From Polaromonas sp. AET17H-212 (GTDB taxonomy: Bacteria; Pseudomonadota; Gammaproteobacteria; Burkholderiales; Burkholderiaceae_C): a stretch of 64,000 nucleotides of DNA. Made by a program: the position numbers and the translations under genes. The notes beneath the pieces are model-generated. The model had not been told where the DNA came from and did no database searches. It saw only the letters and a program-made list of their open reading frames with translations. Every line of letters starts with the position of its first letter. Positions within the stretch are counted from its first letter, which is position 1. Where the stretch lies: contig NZ_NBZW01000022.1 in NCBI RefSeq assembly GCF_002379085.1, positions 1-64,000 on the forward strand, given 5' to 3'. Positions 43,865-55,295 of the stretch are shown here, in pieces.

Positions 43865-44470
43865 ATGTCCACGATCCCGCTCAATCTGGAAACCGACACG
43901 GTGGTCCTGCCGCCACCGGTCCTGCCGCCTGGCGCCACGCTGGCGCAGGCACTGGAGAAGCGCTGCAGTTCGCGCGCCTTCCTGCCGGACACCCTGCCGC
44001 TGGAAACGCTGTCGGCGCTGCTGTGGGCCGGCTTTGGCATCAACCGGCGGGACAGCGCCCACCGCACCGCACCGTCGGCCCGCAACTGGCAGGAGATCGA
44101 CGTTTACGCCGTGCTGGCCGAAGGCGCTTACCGATACGACGCCTTGTCCCACCAGTTGCTGCTGGTCAAGGCCGAGGACCTGCGCAGTGCCACCGGCACG
44201 CAGGACTTCGTGGCCACTGCACCGCTGAATCTGGTCTATGTGGCGGACTTCAGCCGCATGCACGATGCCAGCGCCGAGGATCGCCATTTTCTTGCCGGCG
44301 CCGACGCCGGCTGCATTGCCCAGAATGTCTACCTGTTTTGCGCTGCCACCGGTCTGGCGACCGTGGTTCGCGGCCTGATCGACCGGGGCCGGCTGGCGGC
44401 GGCCCTGGGCTTGTCCCCGACCCAGCGCATCGCCCTGGCACAAACCGTCGGTTCCCCGGCGGCGCCATGA
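43865..44470 (+). CDS. SagB/ThcOx-type nitroreductase family protein
   Basis: The 201-residue protein starts at ATG 43865 behind an ideal GGAGGA. It is a flavin nitroreductase-fold protein of the SagB/ThcOx type (LEKRCSSRAFLPDTLPLETL, GINRRDSAHRTAPSARNWQE, GADAGCIAQNVYLFCAATGL). No cyclodehydratase or precursor peptide is nearby, so this is not a thiazole/oxazole peptide cluster. It is more likely a stand-alone FMN oxidoreductase. The PEBP gene follows by 24 bases. Confidence 0.85.
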   Translation: MSTIPLNLETDTVVLPPPVLPPGATLAQALEKRCSSRAFLPDTLPLETLSALLWAGFGINRRDSAHRTAPSARNWQEIDVYAVLAEGAYRYDALSHQLLLVKAEDLRSATGTQDFVATAPLNLVYVADFSRMHDASAEDRHFLAGADAGCIAQNVYLFCAATGLATVVRGLIDRGRLAAALGLSPTQRIALAQTVGSPAAP

Positions 44471-44494
44471 AACCTGCCTGACCGGGAAACATCC

Positions 44495-44962
44495 ATGGAA
44501 CTGCGTTCAAGCGCTTTTGCGCCGAATGGCGAGATACCGCGGCGCCACACTTGCGAAGGCAACGACAGCGCCCCGCCGCTGCACTGGGACGGTGTCCCGC
44601 CAGCCGCGCGCAGCCTGGTGCTGATCGTGGACGATCCCGATGCGCCCGACCCGGCTGCACCGCGGCAGACCTGGGTGCACTGGGTGCTGCTCGACCTGCC
44701 GCCGGACAGCGCCGGTTTGCCGGCGGTCGGCCGGCCGTTGCCGGCCGGTGCGCGCCCAGGCCTCAACGACTGGCACCGCCCGGACTACGGCGGGCCTTGC
44801 CCGCCGACAGGCCGGCACCGCTACTTCTTCAAGCTCTACGCCCTGGATACGACACTGCCGGCGCTCCAGCAACCGACCAAGGCGGCCGTCGAGCGCGCCA
44901 TGCAAGGCCATGTGCTGGCCAGCGCAGAACTGGTGGGCACCTACCAGAAGACCCGCGCCTGA
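44495..44962 (+). CDS. YbhB/YbcL family PEBP protein
   Basis: The 155-residue protein has the phosphatidylethanolamine-binding fold: PRRHTCEGNDSAPPLHWDGV, LVLIVDDPDAPDP (the DPD anion site), WVHWVLLDLP and YGGPCPPTGRHRYFFKLYAL. It is cytosolic, without a signal peptide. Biological role in bacteria is unclear. Its stop lies seven bases from the convergent DHH gene. Confidence 0.93.
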   Translation: MELRSSAFAPNGEIPRRHTCEGNDSAPPLHWDGVPPAARSLVLIVDDPDAPDPAAPRQTWVHWVLLDLPPDSAGLPAVGRPLPAGARPGLNDWHRPDYGGPCPPTGRHRYFFKLYALDTTLPALQQPTKAAVERAMQGHVLASAELVGTYQKTRA

Positions 44963-44969
44963 GCGCGAC

Positions 44970-45992
44970 TCACGGCCTGCGGATGCCCTGGTCCATCCCC
45001 GCATCCCCGGAGGCTGCGCCCCAGCGGGCCGCGCCAAAAGCCTCCAGGAAGCGGTCCAGGTCCTGTGCCGGCAAGCGGTCGATGCCCGCCGCCCCGGCCC
45101 GGCCGGCGCCCCCGAAACGGTGGCACAGCTCCCTCGCGCCACCTGCGGCGGACAGCGGCGCACGCACGCTGACAACATAGGCATCGCCGCGCGTGGCCTT
45201 CAACACGGCATGCGCCTTCTCCGGCTCGGCACGGGCGAGTTCATTGGCCAGGCAGCCGATCACGCGCCGGCTCCAGCCGGCATCCGGCAACAGGATGGCG
45301 CTGGCACGGCCGTTCTGCCAGTGCGGCGGCAGGTTCGCCGCCCGCCGCAGGTCGTCGCGGCGCAAGGCATCGAGTTGCTGCGCGATCGACTCGTGCTGCA
45401 GCAGCTCAAGCGGATCGCGGTAACTGACCAGCGTCTCGTACAGCCGCGCCGGCGCCATGAAAACATCGCTCTCCTCTTCACCATAAGCGTTGTAATTGAT
45501 GGCCTCGCCGAGCATGCGCAGGCGGTCACTGTCCCCGGTGTTCATGCCGGTCTGCGCGGCGAGCGCGTCGGCCACACCGGTCAGGTTGTCGCCATAAGCC
45601 CCCACCAGCGCCCAGGCCCGGTGGGCCCCGCCGAGGTGGCGGTCCATCAGCAGGCTGGTGCAGGTCTGGCTGTCGAGGTCAATGTGGGTTTCCAGGTTCG
45701 GATGGTCCGGCACATCGGGCGGCGCGTGGTGATCGAAGTAGCGCACCCGTGCGCCCGCGGCAAGCAGGCGCAGCAAGGCCGCGCGGTTGCGCTGCAGCGA
45801 CACGTCGCACACCAGCACCTCGTCGCCCGGTCCGGCCTGCACCCGGTTCAGCAGCGCGATATCGCGCTTGAGCCCGGTGACCAGCACGGCCGGTGCCGGC
45901 CACTGCAGCCGCCATTGCAGCACGGCGCACAGGCCGTCGGCATCGCCGTTGCAGACGTCAATCTGCCGCCCTGCGGCGGACGCCACGGTCAC
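44970..45992 (-). CDS. DHH-family phosphoesterase
   Basis: GTG 45992 overlaps the stop of the preceding gene (GTGA) and gives 340 residues. DVCNGDADGLCAVLQW carries the first Asp motif, VLVCDVSL the second, and RYFDHHAPPD the DHH triad. Downstream GAYGDNLTG and RLGEAINYNAYG-like blocks are typical. The C-terminal DHHA1-like half includes GGARELCHRFGGAGRAGAAG. Family members cleave oligonucleotides, cyclic dinucleotides or pAp; this one cannot be assigned. It ends the PolX operon. Confidence 0.85.
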   Translation of the reverse strand: MTVASAAGRQIDVCNGDADGLCAVLQWRLQWPAPAVLVTGLKRDIALLNRVQAGPGDEVLVCDVSLQRNRAALLRLLAAGARVRYFDHHAPPDVPDHPNLETHIDLDSQTCTSLLMDRHLGGAHRAWALVGAYGDNLTGVADALAAQTGMNTGDSDRLRMLGEAINYNAYGEEESDVFMAPARLYETLVSYRDPLELLQHESIAQQLDALRRDDLRRAANLPPHWQNGRASAILLPDAGWSRRVIGCLANELARAEPEKAHAVLKATRGDAYVVSVRAPLSAAGGARELCHRFGGAGRAGAAGIDRLPAQDLDRFLEAFGAARWGAASGDAGMDQGIRRP

Positions 45993-46339
45993 TCCCCTTC
46001 CGGGTGGGGCGGAGACGGGCCTTCGGCGGGCTCGCCGGTCTCGGGATCCAGCCATTCGCCGATGCCGATCTCGCGTTCAGCCTCCTGCAGGCTGAGGGTG
46101 GGCTCCAGCTCGCCGCCGTCGGCGGCATCCATGTCCTGCTGCGCCTGCTCCAGCGTCTCGAACGGGCCGAACTCCTGTTTGCCGTCCTGCGCCAGCCAGT
46201 GGTAGCCGTCCGGGCGGGCCACGATCCGGCCCGCTTCCTCAACGGGTTCGGCGGCTTCAGGCAAGGCCTCGGGAACATCCTCGCCGTCCTCGTCCTGGTG
46301 GTGCCGGGCGTCCGCCGGGATACTTGTCTTGCGTGTCAT
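45989..46339 (-). CDS. Small acidic hypothetical protein
   Basis: ATG 46339, behind a GGAGGACGA site, encodes 116 residues rich in Glu, Asp and Pro. The middle part DGYHWLAQDGKQEFGPFETL and the EAEREIGIGEWLDPETGEPA region look folded; the ends look disordered. I recall similar short proteins in Comamonadaceae stress clusters but none is characterised. It is coupled to the DHH gene by GTGA. Confidence 0.75.
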   Translation of the reverse strand: MTRKTSIPADARHHQDEDGEDVPEALPEAAEPVEEAGRIVARPDGYHWLAQDGKQEFGPFETLEQAQQDMDAADGGELEPTLSLQEAEREIGIGEWLDPETGEPAEGPSPPHPEGE

Positions 46340-46515
46340 TCGTCCTCCTTCCATGGCGACAGTGGGCCACTTGCCCGCACGGGGCATTGCTATCAACAAA
46401 CCCCATTTTGTGCAGTGTGTCCCCTGCTGGCAAGCCGGCCGTGATGTTGATCAACGCCCCTGCAGATGGCAGGGGTGCCCGACGGCGGCGGCAGGCCGGC
46501 GATGCCGCCCGGGAT

Positions 46516-48243
46516 TCATTGCATGGTGCGGGCAAGCAGAGGCCGCAGGTCTTCCAGCGTGCGCGTGTTCAGCACATCGGCTTTTTCAAGCCAGCCGCGC
46601 CGTGCCTGGTCGATGCCGGAGGGCAGGTGGATGAACTCCAGCGTGCTGTGGGCATCCGAGTTGATGCAGACCAGCACACCTTCGGCCTTGGCCATCTGGC
46701 AGGCCGTGTCGGTCAGATCGAGCCGCGCCGGCTGGGCATTGAGTTCGACGAAGCAGCCCCGCTCCCGCGCCTTGCGCAGCACCCGCAACAGATCGAAGTC
46801 ACAGGCGGGTCGCTCGCCGATCAGGCGCCCGCCCGGGTGCGCGAGCAGCGTGAAATACCTGCTGTCCATCGCCCGCAACAGCCGCGCGGTCTGTTGGGCG
46901 CGCGGCAGGTCAAAACGATGGTGGACCGCACCCACCACCAGGTCCAGCCGCTGCAGGATGGTGTCGGGCAGGTCCAGCGTGCCGTCCTCGAGGATGTCGA
47001 CCTCCACCCCCTTGAGCACCGTGAAGCCCGGCGACTGCGCGTTGAACCGGTCGATGCGATCGATCTGCCTGGCCAGCCGGGCCGGATCGACGCCATGGGC
47101 GACGCCCAAGCGGCGTGAATGCTCGGTGACGGCGAGGTACTGCAGGCCGCGCGCGCGGGCCGCTGCAGCCATGGCTTCCAGGCTGTCCTGGCCATCGCTT
47201 TCGCGGGTGTGTACATGCAGGTCGCCCCGCAGGTTTCCCAGGACCACCAGCACCGGCAGCCGGCCCTGGCGCGCCGCCTCGATTTCGCCGCGGTCCTCGC
47301 GCAGTTCGGGTTCGATGTAACGCAGGCCGATGGCCTGGTAAAGCGCCTCCTCGGTGGCGCCGGGCAGGCGATCCCGGCCCCGGAAGACCCCGTATTCGTT
47401 GATTTTCAGCCCACGCTCCTGCGCCAGCCGGCGCAAGGCGATGTTGTGCGCCTTCGAGCCGGTGAAGTAGACCCAGGCCGCACCGAAACTTTCCGCCGGC
47501 ACGACCCGCAGGTCGACCTGCAGCCCGCTCTTGAGAACCACGCTGGCCCGGGTGCTGCCGTGGGCCAGCACCCGGCTCACATCCTCGCCCCCGACGAAAC
47601 GCTCGATCACCGGACTGCGGCCGCTCAGGCTGACCAGCAGGTCCAGATCCCCCACCGTCTCGCGCCGCCGCCGCAGGCTGCCGGCGGCCACAGCGCGCGC
47701 CACGCCGGGCAGGGTCGCAAGCTCCGCCAGCAGCGCCCCGGCCGTCTGGTCCGCCCGCCACAGTGGAATGCGCCGCTCCTCCTGTAACTGAGCGGCGGTC
47801 GCATCCAGAATGGCCTGCTGGCTTTTGGGACCGAAGCCGTGAATCGCCTGCACCCGTCCCTCCCGGGCCGCCTGGTGCAGCTGTTCGATCGTCTGGACAC
47901 CGAGCTCATGGTGCAGCACCCGCACCCGCTTCGGGCCCAGACCCGGCACTTTCAGCAGTTCGGTGATGGCGGGCGGGAGCTCCTGGCGCAGGCGCCCCAG
48001 CAGCGCGCAGGAGCCGGTTTCCGCGATCTCCCGGATCTTCGCCGCCAGGTCCGGGCCGATACCGGGAAGGTCATCGAGATCGGCCCCCTGGGCCAGCATG
48101 ACCGGCACCGGCTGGCCCAGTTCGCCGACCGTGCGGGCGGCGTTGCGATAGGCGCGAATGCGAAATGGATTCGCCCCCTCGATGTCGAGCAGATCCGCGA
48201 TGTCGTTCAGGGCCGCGGCGATGTCGGCGTTATGGGCTGGCAT
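46516..48243 (-). CDS. polX: DNA polymerase/3'-5' exonuclease PolX
   Basis: PolX is a family X polymerase that fills gaps in base excision repair. The 575-residue protein has the N-terminal 8-kDa region with helix-hairpin-helix motifs (LPGIGPDLAAKIRE, KVPGLGPKRVRVLHHELGVQ), a nucleotidyltransferase core with GSLRRRRETVGDLDLLV (the catalytic DLD) and a C-terminal PHP domain (GDLHVHTRESDGQDS, VTEHS, HPGGR, NSDAH). The start shares one base with the stop of the upstream gene (TGATG). Confidence 0.95.
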   Translation of the reverse strand: MPAHNADIAAALNDIADLLDIEGANPFRIRAYRNAARTVGELGQPVPVMLAQGADLDDLPGIGPDLAAKIREIAETGSCALLGRLRQELPPAITELLKVPGLGPKRVRVLHHELGVQTIEQLHQAAREGRVQAIHGFGPKSQQAILDATAAQLQEERRIPLWRADQTAGALLAELATLPGVARAVAAGSLRRRRETVGDLDLLVSLSGRSPVIERFVGGEDVSRVLAHGSTRASVVLKSGLQVDLRVVPAESFGAAWVYFTGSKAHNIALRRLAQERGLKINEYGVFRGRDRLPGATEEALYQAIGLRYIEPELREDRGEIEAARQGRLPVLVVLGNLRGDLHVHTRESDGQDSLEAMAAAARARGLQYLAVTEHSRRLGVAHGVDPARLARQIDRIDRFNAQSPGFTVLKGVEVDILEDGTLDLPDTILQRLDLVVGAVHHRFDLPRAQQTARLLRAMDSRYFTLLAHPGGRLIGERPACDFDLLRVLRKARERGCFVELNAQPARLDLTDTACQMAKAEGVLVCINSDAHSTLEFIHLPSGIDQARRGWLEKADVLNTRTLEDLRPLLARTMQ

Positions 48244-48413
48244 CACATCCGTCGCGCGGCCCACTGCCGGGCCTTGGCGATGGCGATGCGGATGGCGCGC
48301 CCTTCGTCCATGCCCTCGGCGAGCAGCGCGTTGGCCACTTCTATCGCCTTGAGGCGCACGGGTTCAGGCAACCCGCGCATGGACACCGGGTAACGCTGAG
48401 CCGTCCAGGGCAT
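48243..48413 (-). CDS. DUF2188/YdaT-like small protein
   Basis: This 56-residue protein, MPWTAQRYPVSMRGLPEPVR then LKAIEVANALLAEGMDEGRA, matches the small YdaT-like family. The pattern YPxSM, VRxKAIEIANALL and AIRIAIAKA is well preserved. Function is unknown; it is commonly stress-linked. It lies between lon and polX and is coupled to polX. The start at 48413 is chosen by family; the frame is open to 48497. Confidence 0.8.
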   Translation of the reverse strand: MPWTAQRYPVSMRGLPEPVRLKAIEVANALLAEGMDEGRAIRIAIAKARQWAARRM

Positions 48414-48423
48414 GGCACCGCCC

Positions 48424-50793
<2,370 letters not shown>

Positions 50794-51151
50794 CGGTCAC
50801 CTCGTCTTGCATGGATGTCACTCAAGTACGCTGGAGCCGCAACAGGCCAGGCGGCTGGCAACCGGCAGTGGCAGAGCCTCCCGCCGGTGGTTCCCGGACA
50901 GCAGCGCATTGCCCGGGGAGGCGACCGCCTCCGCGGTGGAGACAGGGCCGATTTCAGTATAGCCACGGCCTGCGGCGCGGAAAACGGGGGCCCGGGCGTT
51001 CATGTTGACTTGCATCAAGCAAAGGAAGCGCTTCCCGCCCAAGGAGCGCCGGCCGGGTGACCCGCACAGGCGCTGCGGACGCGGCAGGGCGGTCCGACTT
51101 AAAATCATGGGTTAGCCTCAGCAAGCTCTCACAGCTCACCAAAGCACCACC
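50794..51151. other. Divergent intergenic region between lon and metG
   Basis: This 358-base gap has no convincing gene. It holds the start regions of both genes, an FNR-like site at 51005-51018, and GC-rich sequence. AAAATCATGGGTT just before metG (about 51102-51114) may belong to its promoter, but I cannot fix -35 and -10 boxes with confidence. Confidence 0.5.
51005..51018. promoter_or_regulatory. FNR-like palindrome between lon and metG
   Basis: TTGACTTGCATCAA matches TTGAT-N4-ATCAA at nine of ten positions and is nearly symmetrical. It lies 212 bases from the lon start and 134 from metG. Control of the lon-polX operon by oxygen is an inference. Confidence 0.45.
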
Positions 51152-53233
51152 ATGCCCCAGCGCCGCCTTTTCGTCACCACCGCCCTGCCCTACGCCAATG
51201 GCAATTTCCACATCGGCCACATCATGGAGTACATCCAGGCCGACATCTGGGTGCGCTTCCAGAGGATGCAGGGCCATGCGGTGAATTTTGTCGGCGCCGA
51301 CGACGCCCATGGCGCGCCCATCATGATTGCGGCCGAGAAGGCCGGCAAGACGCCGCAGCAGTTCGTGGCCGACATTGCCGCGGGACGCAAGCCCTACCTC
51401 GACGGCTTTCACATCAGCTTTGACAACTGGCACTCGACCGACGCGCCGGAAAACCACCAGTTGGCCCAGCAGATCTACCTGGACCTGAAGAAGGCCGGCC
51501 TGATTTCGACCAAAACCATCGAGCAGTTCTTCGATGTCGAAAAGAACATGTTCCTGCCGGACCGTTTCATCAAGGGCCAGTGCCCCAGGTGCGGCGCGAA
51601 AGACCAGTACGGTGACAACTGCGAGGTCTGCGGCGCGGTGTATGCACCGACCGACCTGATCCATCCCTACTCGGCCCTGTCGGGCGCCACGCCGGTGCTC
51701 CGGAGTTCGGAACACTTTTTCTTCCGGCTGTCCGACCCGCGCTGCGTCGAGTTTTTGGAGCAGTGGACGCAGGACGGCAAGCTGCAGCCCGAGGTGGCCA
51801 ACAAGGTCAGGGAGTGGTTCTCGGTGCGCGACAACGCCGACGGCAGCCAGAGCGAAGGCCTGGGCGACTGGGACATCTCGCGCGACGCGCCCTATTTCGG
51901 CATCGAGATCCCCGACGCGCCGGGCAAGTATTTCTACGTCTGGCTGGATGCGCCCGTCGGCTACCTCGCGTCGCTGAAAAACCTGCTCGACAAGCGCGGC
52001 GAGGACTACGCGGCCTACATGGCCGACCCCAAACTCGAGCAGTACCACTTCATCGGCAAGGACATCGTCACCTTCCATACCCTGTTCTGGCCGGCCATGC
52101 TGCATTTCAGCGGCCGCAAGACGCCGGACAACATCTTTGTCCATGGCTTCCTGACCGTCAACAACGGCGAGAAGATGAGCAAAAGCCGCGGCACCGGGCT
52201 GGACCCGCTCAAGTACCTGAGCCTGGGCATGAACCCGGAATGGCTGCGTTATTACCTGGCGGCCAAGCTCAATGCGCGCAACGAGGACATCGACTTCAAT
52301 GCCGACGATTTCATGGCCCGCGTCAACAGCGACCTGGTCGGCAAATACATCAATATCGCCAGCCGCGCGGCCGGCTTCATCGCCAAGCGCTTCGCCGGCC
52401 GGCTGGGGGAAATTTCCGCCGACGGGGATGCGCTGCTGTCCGTGCTGCGCGCCCAGAGCGACACCATCACACAGCTGTATGAATTCCGTGAATTCGCCAA
52501 GGCCCTGCGCGAAGTGATGCTGCTGGCCGACCGCGTCAACGCCTATGTGGACCAGAACAAGCCCTGGGAACTGGCCAAGCAGGCCGGCATGGACACGCGC
52601 CTGCAGGATGTCTGCACGGTGTGTATCGAGGCCTTCCGCCTGCTCACCATTTACCTCAAACCGGTGCTGCCGGCACTGGCAGCCGAGGTTGAGGGCTTCC
52701 TGAAAACCGGGCCGCTGTCGTTTGCCGATGCCGCCGCCGGCCTGGGCAGCGGCCACGCCATCGGTGACTACAAACACCTGCTGCAACGCGTGGACATCAA
52801 GCAGCTTGATGCCTTGTTTGAGCCCCCAGCCCAGGAATTTTCTGCACCTTCAGCTATAGAATCCATAGCGCCCGGCGGTGAGGATATCGCCCCTGCCATC
52901 AGCATCGACGACTTCAGCAAGATCGACCTGCGCATTGCCAAAATCATCAACTGCGAGGCCGTGGAGGGCTCGACCAAATTGCTGCGCCTGACCCTGGACG
53001 TGGGCGAAGGCACCCTGCGCAACGTCTTCAGCGGCATCGCCTCCAGCTACCAACCGGCAGACCTGATCGGCAAACACACGGTGATGGTCGCCAACCTGGC
53101 GCCGCGCAAGATGAAGTTTGGCATCAGCGAAGGCATGGTGCTGGCCGCCAGCCACGCCAATGAAAAAGCCGAGCCGGGCATCTTTGTACTCGAGCCCCTG
53201 CCCGGCGCGCAGCCCGGCATGCGGGTCAGGTAA
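51152..53233 (+). CDS. metG: Methionine--tRNA ligase
   Basis: MetRS charges initiator and elongator tRNA-Met. The 693-residue protein has HIGH at residues 20-23, a zinc knuckle ([17 protein letters not shown]), the KMSKSRGT loop, an anticodon-binding helical domain, and a C-terminal OB-fold dimerisation domain starting at about residue 585 ([20 protein letters not shown]). The linker just before that domain contains the hairpin core of the short dispersed repeat (52853-52869). The stop overlaps repeat R2 by one base. Confidence 0.97.
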   Translation: MPQRRLFVTTALPYANGNFHIGHIMEYIQADIWVRFQRMQGHAVNFVGADDAHGAPIMIAAEKAGKTPQQFVADIAAGRKPYLDGFHISFDNWHSTDAPENHQLAQQIYLDLKKAGLISTKTIEQFFDVEKNMFLPDRFIKGQCPRCGAKDQYGDNCEVCGAVYAPTDLIHPYSALSGATPVLRSSEHFFFRLSDPRCVEFLEQWTQDGKLQPEVANKVREWFSVRDNADGSQSEGLGDWDISRDAPYFGIEIPDAPGKYFYVWLDAPVGYLASLKNLLDKRGEDYAAYMADPKLEQYHFIGKDIVTFHTLFWPAMLHFSGRKTPDNIFVHGFLTVNNGEKMSKSRGTGLDPLKYLSLGMNPEWLRYYLAAKLNARNEDIDFNADDFMARVNSDLVGKYINIASRAAGFIAKRFAGRLGEISADGDALLSVLRAQSDTITQLYEFREFAKALREVMLLADRVNAYVDQNKPWELAKQAGMDTRLQDVCTVCIEAFRLLTIYLKPVLPALAAEVEGFLKTGPLSFADAAAGLGSGHAIGDYKHLLQRVDIKQLDALFEPPAQEFSAPSAIESIAPGGEDIAPAISIDDFSKIDLRIAKIINCEAVEGSTKLLRLTLDVGEGTLRNVFSGIASSYQPADLIGKHTVMVANLAPRKMKFGISEGMVLAASHANEKAEPGIFVLEPLPGAQPGMRVR

Positions 53234-53395
53234 GGAAGCGCTGAATGAGTCCTGGCGGATGAGCGGCAGCCGGATCGGGATGGGATGCAAGGCGGATTTC
53301 GCAGCCAATAGTTGGCTATTGGCAAGAAATTCAACGTCGCAGACCGCCCGAGCCCGGCTGATCGCGCGCCGCAGGGGACTTGTTCGGCGCTTCCT
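53233..53395. repeat. TIR-bounded structured element R2 between convergent genes
   Basis: The 163-base element has terminal inverted repeats at 53233-53252 and 53376-53395 (17 of 20 pair, AGGAAGCGC...GCGCTTCCT). A central CCAATAGTTGGCTATTGG hairpin and GCGGCAGCC/GGCTG pairings give a long cruciform. It begins on the last base of the metG stop and ends five bases before the stop of the convergent gene, the same placing as R1. Confidence 0.75.
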
Positions 53396-53400
53396 CAAGC

Positions 53401-55152
53401 TCAGGCGACAAATCGCAGGGCCTTGCCCGGACGGGCCGCCATCTCGGTGACCGCCGCCTCCAGCGCCTGCAGCAGCAGGGCCACCCCCGCCGCCTGAAAC
53501 GGTGCCACAGCGATGGCAACCTTGAGCTGCAACACCGCACCCGGTGGCAGCAGTTCGCTGGGGGCCAGGCCGCGCGCGATCAGGCGCTGCCCCATGTCCG
53601 AGAGCTGGTCGCGCGTGACGCGGCCCTTGAGGATCAGCACAAAATCGCCGTCGCGGTGGCGCGCCACGGTGTCGCCCTCCCGGGCCACCCGCGTGATGCA
53701 GGCCCCCGCATGGACCAGCGCCATCTGCGCCACCTGCAGGCCGTATTCGTCGCGGATCGCCTGGATGTTGCCGATGCGCACGCGCAGCACCGCCCCCGAA
53801 GCCGGCTCGCGCAGCTGGGCAATGAGCAACTGTTGCAAACGCTCGAGCATTACCCGGTGGTTGACCGCACCGGTCAGCGGGTCAATCCGGTCCATGGTGT
53901 CGATACGCGCCCGGTTGTCGCGCCATTCCCGGTTGCGCAGGTACAGGGCGACCAGCAGCAACGGGATCTCCAGGGCCACGCCCAGCTGCGCCCCGTATTG
54001 CGTCATGAAGGACACGGGCACCAGCTGCATGTTGCGCAGGACCGGGAACACGGCGCCAGCCAGCATCGCCAGCACGCCGGCCAGCACCCACAGGCCGACG
54101 CCCGGAATGCGCCAGGCGTACCACAGCGCCACACCGAGGTAAATCGCGAAACTGGCCAGGTAGTAGGGTCCGGAGATCGCAAAAAACGGGTTGCGTCCGA
54201 CAAACAGGAAACACAGCGCCAGTACGGCACCGGCGCCCCCCATCACCAGCATCAGGCGGGTGGCCCAGCGGGCGCCGCGCCCGCGCACCAGCTCACGCAT
54301 GAAGAGGTGGCCCAGCGCTGCACCCGTCACCGGAAGCACATTGGATGCCACGTCATTCCACCAGGGGTTGTCGGGCCAGAAATACTCGCCGGCCAGGCCC
54401 GTGAGCGAGAGCTGGCCCAAGGCCATCACCAGCACATAGGCCGCGTAATAGAAATGAACGGAGTCGCGCCAGAAATAGGCGTTGACGGTACAGACCACCA
54501 GCACCAGCGCCACCAGCCCGACATAGGCGCCCAGCAGAAAATGCCAGCGCTTGCTGGACGCCTGGAAATCGCGCGCGGACCACACGGTCCAGCGCACGCT
54601 GATGGGATGGCTGTGCTGCACCCGCAGGTAGCTGGGCCGGGCCTTCCCCGGCTGCTGCACCAACTCGAACGCCGGATGCAGGTAGGGCAAGGGCCATTGC
54701 GCGACCGGGATCGAATCGCCCGAACGCAGGGCACGCCAGCCGCCATCGGCTGCGGGCCGGTACAGGTCCACGCGGTTCATGCCGGGGTGCAGCAGCGCCA
54801 GCACCATCGGGGTCGGTTCACTGACAGCAGGCAAGGCCAACTGATACCACAGGGCCACGGCGCCGCCGGCCGGCATGATGCGCTCGGCGCTGGCCGGTGT
54901 GGCCTCGCCGCGAGCAAAGCGCTGCTGAACCTGCTCCAGCGTCTGCTCACCCGAGGTATCCACCAGGACCAGCGCTTCGCCCTGCCGGCCCAGCCATCCG
55001 GCGGCCGGGGCCGACGCTGTCTGCGCCAACACCGGCGGACCGGCCGCCAGCCAACAGGCCGCCAGGCCACCGGCGACCAAGGCGAGCAGTGCCCGGCCGG
55101 GGCGGCCCGTGACCCGACATGACCAACACCAACGGCTGGGGAAAAGTGGCAT
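53401..55152 (-). CDS. 7TM-DISM sensor with degenerate GGDEF domain
   Basis: This 583-residue protein has a signal-like N-terminus, a periplasmic 7TMR-DISMED2-like domain (about 45-205), seven transmembrane helices (about 215-400) and a C-terminal GGDEF-like domain opening DRIDPLTGAVNHRVMLERLQ. The active-site loop that should read GGDEF reads RDGDF (ARHRDGDFVLIL), so diguanylate cyclase activity is doubtful. It may act as a c-di-GMP- or GTP-binding receptor or a regulatory partner. It is convergent with metG across R2. Confidence 0.85.
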   Translation of the reverse strand: MPLFPSRWCWSCRVTGRPGRALLALVAGGLAACWLAAGPPVLAQTASAPAAGWLGRQGEALVLVDTSGEQTLEQVQQRFARGEATPASAERIMPAGGAVALWYQLALPAVSEPTPMVLALLHPGMNRVDLYRPAADGGWRALRSGDSIPVAQWPLPYLHPAFELVQQPGKARPSYLRVQHSHPISVRWTVWSARDFQASSKRWHFLLGAYVGLVALVLVVCTVNAYFWRDSVHFYYAAYVLVMALGQLSLTGLAGEYFWPDNPWWNDVASNVLPVTGAALGHLFMRELVRGRGARWATRLMLVMGGAGAVLALCFLFVGRNPFFAISGPYYLASFAIYLGVALWYAWRIPGVGLWVLAGVLAMLAGAVFPVLRNMQLVPVSFMTQYGAQLGVALEIPLLLVALYLRNREWRDNRARIDTMDRIDPLTGAVNHRVMLERLQQLLIAQLREPASGAVLRVRIGNIQAIRDEYGLQVAQMALVHAGACITRVAREGDTVARHRDGDFVLILKGRVTRDQLSDMGQRLIARGLAPSELLPPGAVLQLKVAIAVAPFQAAGVALLLQALEAAVTEMAARPGKALRFVA

Positions 55153-55295
55153 GGAGCGTGCGTGCGCGGCTTAAGATGAGCAACCGCAGGTATTTGAAAC
55201 AAAAAGACGTGTCCCACTTTAGCAAGGGACTCCCGGCCTGACCATCCCACAGTTGGGGGAGGAACCCGGCCGATGTGTCATTCTGGAGTCTTCTG

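Noticed and set aside
43865-44470. SagB-type gene as part of a modified-peptide (TOMM) cluster
   Set aside because: No YcaO cyclodehydratase, precursor peptide or exporter is near; neighbours are stress genes.
46446-46455. GTTGATCAAC palindrome upstream of the small acidic protein gene
   Set aside because: It looks like FNR half-sites without the four-base spacer, so it does not fit the consensus.
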